DNA from: CBDULQ01 sp965368115
GTDB lineage: Bacteria; Pseudomonadota; Gammaproteobacteria; SZUA-229
Reading direction: 5' to 3'
Length of the DNA stretch: 7,867 nucleotides
NCBI GenBank assembly: GCA_965368115.1
Contig: CBDULQ010000177.1
Coordinates: forward strand, 1-7,867
Shown here: positions 7,242 through 7,867 of the stretch, piece by piece
Position numbering within the stretch: position 1 is the first letter of the stretch
How the letters are laid out: every line of letters starts with the position of its first letter
Translations under genes and position numbers: made by a program
Notes under the pieces: model-generated
Told to the model about the DNA's origin: nothing
Database searches by the model: none
The model's input: only the letters and a program-made list of their open reading frames with translations

Positions 7242-7270
7242 ATTAGAATGGATAGAAATCGAAGGGTCAA
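7242..7270 (-). promoter_or_regulatory. Sigma70-type promoter of the tetR-yhiI-rbbA-yhhJ-lpxR unit
   Basis: On the minus strand a -35 box TTGACC (7270-7265) is followed by exactly 17 bp and a -10 box TCTAAT (7247-7242). Each hexamer has five of six consensus bases, and the spacing is optimal. The predicted transcription start is near 7235, giving a leader of only about 25 nt before the first gene. It is the only good promoter seen upstream of the operon, and the short intergenic distances downstream suggest it drives all five genes. Confidence 0.7.
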
Positions 7271-7289
7271 GCGGGAACAGGCAGGAACA

Positions 7290-7303
7290 TCGATATAGAT
7301 CAA
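7290..7303 (-). promoter_or_regulatory. Possible FNR/ANR-type binding site
   Basis: Read on the minus strand the site is TTGATCTATATCGA, which matches the FNR/ANR consensus TTGAT-N4-ATCAA at 9 of 10 defined bases. Its centre (7296.5) lies about 61.5 bp upstream of the transcription start predicted from the -10 box. This is the classical class I activation distance for CRP/FNR-family regulators. The match and the spacing are visible in the sequence; use by an oxygen-sensing regulator is inference, and a one-mismatch site can occur by chance. Confidence 0.35.
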
Positions 7304-7375
7304 ATCACTGGCGTTTTCTTCCTGGAAGCCGAGTGTTCCAGCTGTTCATAACACCAAAGGTGAACATCGGATTCC

Positions 7376-7867
7376 CTATTTCAATCCGCTGATATAGGCG
7401 GCCAGCGATTTGATCTGTTCGTTGGTCAAGGGTTTGGCGATGGCCTGCATGGGGGAATTGGGACGCAGGTGTTCGTCGCTTCGATAACGCGCCAGGGTTC
7501 TAACCAGATATCTCCCCTGCTGACCGGCAATGCGTGGATACTGATCATTACCATAGCCTTCCTGACCATGACAGGCCGCACACTGATCGTGATAGATTTT
7601 TTTACCGATATTTTTATCGCCCTCATCATAGCGATGACCGGGGCCCGGCGGCTGGCTTGAGTAAAACAATGCAACGTTAATACGCTCCTCATCACTCAGA
7701 GTGCCCGCCAGTTCACTCATGATGGGGTCAACACGATCCTGACCGTCAAACAGCTCAAACTGACGAATCAGGTATTCGACATGTTGCGCGGCCAGATTCG
7801 GAATATTATCCCGTTTACTGATGCCGTTTTTTCCGTGGCAATACTGGCACAGTACAACACGCTGCTC
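7376..7867 (-). CDS. Dihaem cytochrome c (c4-like), N-terminus outside the window
   Basis: Partial gene: the frame stays open to the window edge, so the start and signal peptide are missing; 163 residues are visible, ending at a TAG stop. Two class I haem-binding motifs are present, CQYCH (visible residues 7-11) and CAACH (96-100). Each is followed about 40 residues later by a likely axial methionine, in DPIMSELAG (Met50) and NSPMQAIAK (Met140), and by an LxxEE/LTNEQ-type helix. Two tandem cytochrome c modules of about 85 residues with this pattern fit the cytochrome c4/c553 family, periplasmic electron carriers that usually feed terminal oxidases or other respiratory enzymes. The internal ATG at 7720 is not the true start, because the first haem motif lies upstream of it in the same frame. 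The gene is co-oriented with the TetR operon but is separated from it by a promoter-bearing gap, so it is probably a separate unit. The family call is firm; the specific partner cannot be told. Confidence 0.9.
   Translation of the reverse strand, partial: EQRVVLCQYCHGKNGISKRDNIPNLAAQHVEYLIRQFELFDGQDRVDPIMSELAGTLSDEERINVALFYSSQPPGPGHRYDEGDKNIGKKIYHDQCAACHGQEGYGNDQYPRIAGQQGRYLVRTLARYRSDEHLRPNSPMQAIAKPLTNEQIKSLAAYISGLK

Noticed and set aside
7322..7341. CTGGAA-8 nt-TTCCAG inverted repeat after the cytochrome gene as a terminator
   Set aside because: No T-run follows on either strand and the stem is only 6 bp. A neighbouring GTTCA...TGAAC repeat (7343-7364) is equally weak. Termination may be rho-dependent or absent.
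1..7867. CRISPR array, tRNA, rRNA, insertion sequence or phage genes
   Set aside because: No regularly spaced repeats, no cloverleaf-like or rRNA-like segments, and no transposase, integrase or terminal inverted repeats were seen.

Overview
The window looks like the chromosome of a Gammaproteobacterium. The genes have moderate GC content and normal Shine-Dalgarno spacing. The fused RbbA-type ABC transporter is arranged as in the Escherichia coli yhiI-rbbA-yhhJ locus, an LpxR-type outer-membrane enzyme implies a Gram-negative envelope, and a c4-like dihaem cytochrome is present. The genus cannot be named from the sequence. All convincing genes lie on the minus strand, so the order of transcription runs from high to low coordinates.

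At the right edge (7867 down to 7376) is the C-terminal part of a dihaem cytochrome c. A 161-169 bp intergenic region follows. It holds a strong-looking sigma70 promoter (-35 at 7265-7270, -10 at 7242-7247), a perfect 7-bp-arm inverted repeat over the predicted transcription start (7223-7238), and an FNR/ANR-like box (7290-7303) centred at about -61.5. These sites head a compact five-gene unit: a TetR-family repressor; a YhiI-like HlyD/membrane-fusion protein; a 932-residue RbbA-like protein with two nucleotide-binding domains fused to an ABC-2 permease; a YhhJ-like ABC-2 permease; and an LpxR-family (DUF2219) lipid A 3'-O-deacylase. Junctions between genes are 3 bp, a 4-bp ATGA overlap, 2 bp and another 4-bp ATGA overlap, so the five genes are almost certainly co-transcribed and partly translationally coupled.

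The simplest reading is a TetR-controlled tripartite-type exporter: inner-membrane ABC transporter RbbA/YhhJ plus periplasmic adaptor YhiI, with the outer-membrane channel supplied from elsewhere. A lipid A-modifying outer-membrane enzyme is appended to the end of the operon. The tight physical coupling of export with lipid A deacylation is the most interesting aspect of the window. It suggests one inducible envelope-defence or envelope-remodelling response.

The left end (1-575) has no convincing complete gene. Positions 1-240 contain coding-like fragments on the minus strand, one running off the window, that may be the start of another gene or a decayed remnant. Positions 340-500 are AT-rich with small palindromes. 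No clear rho-independent terminator was found for the operon or for the cytochrome gene.
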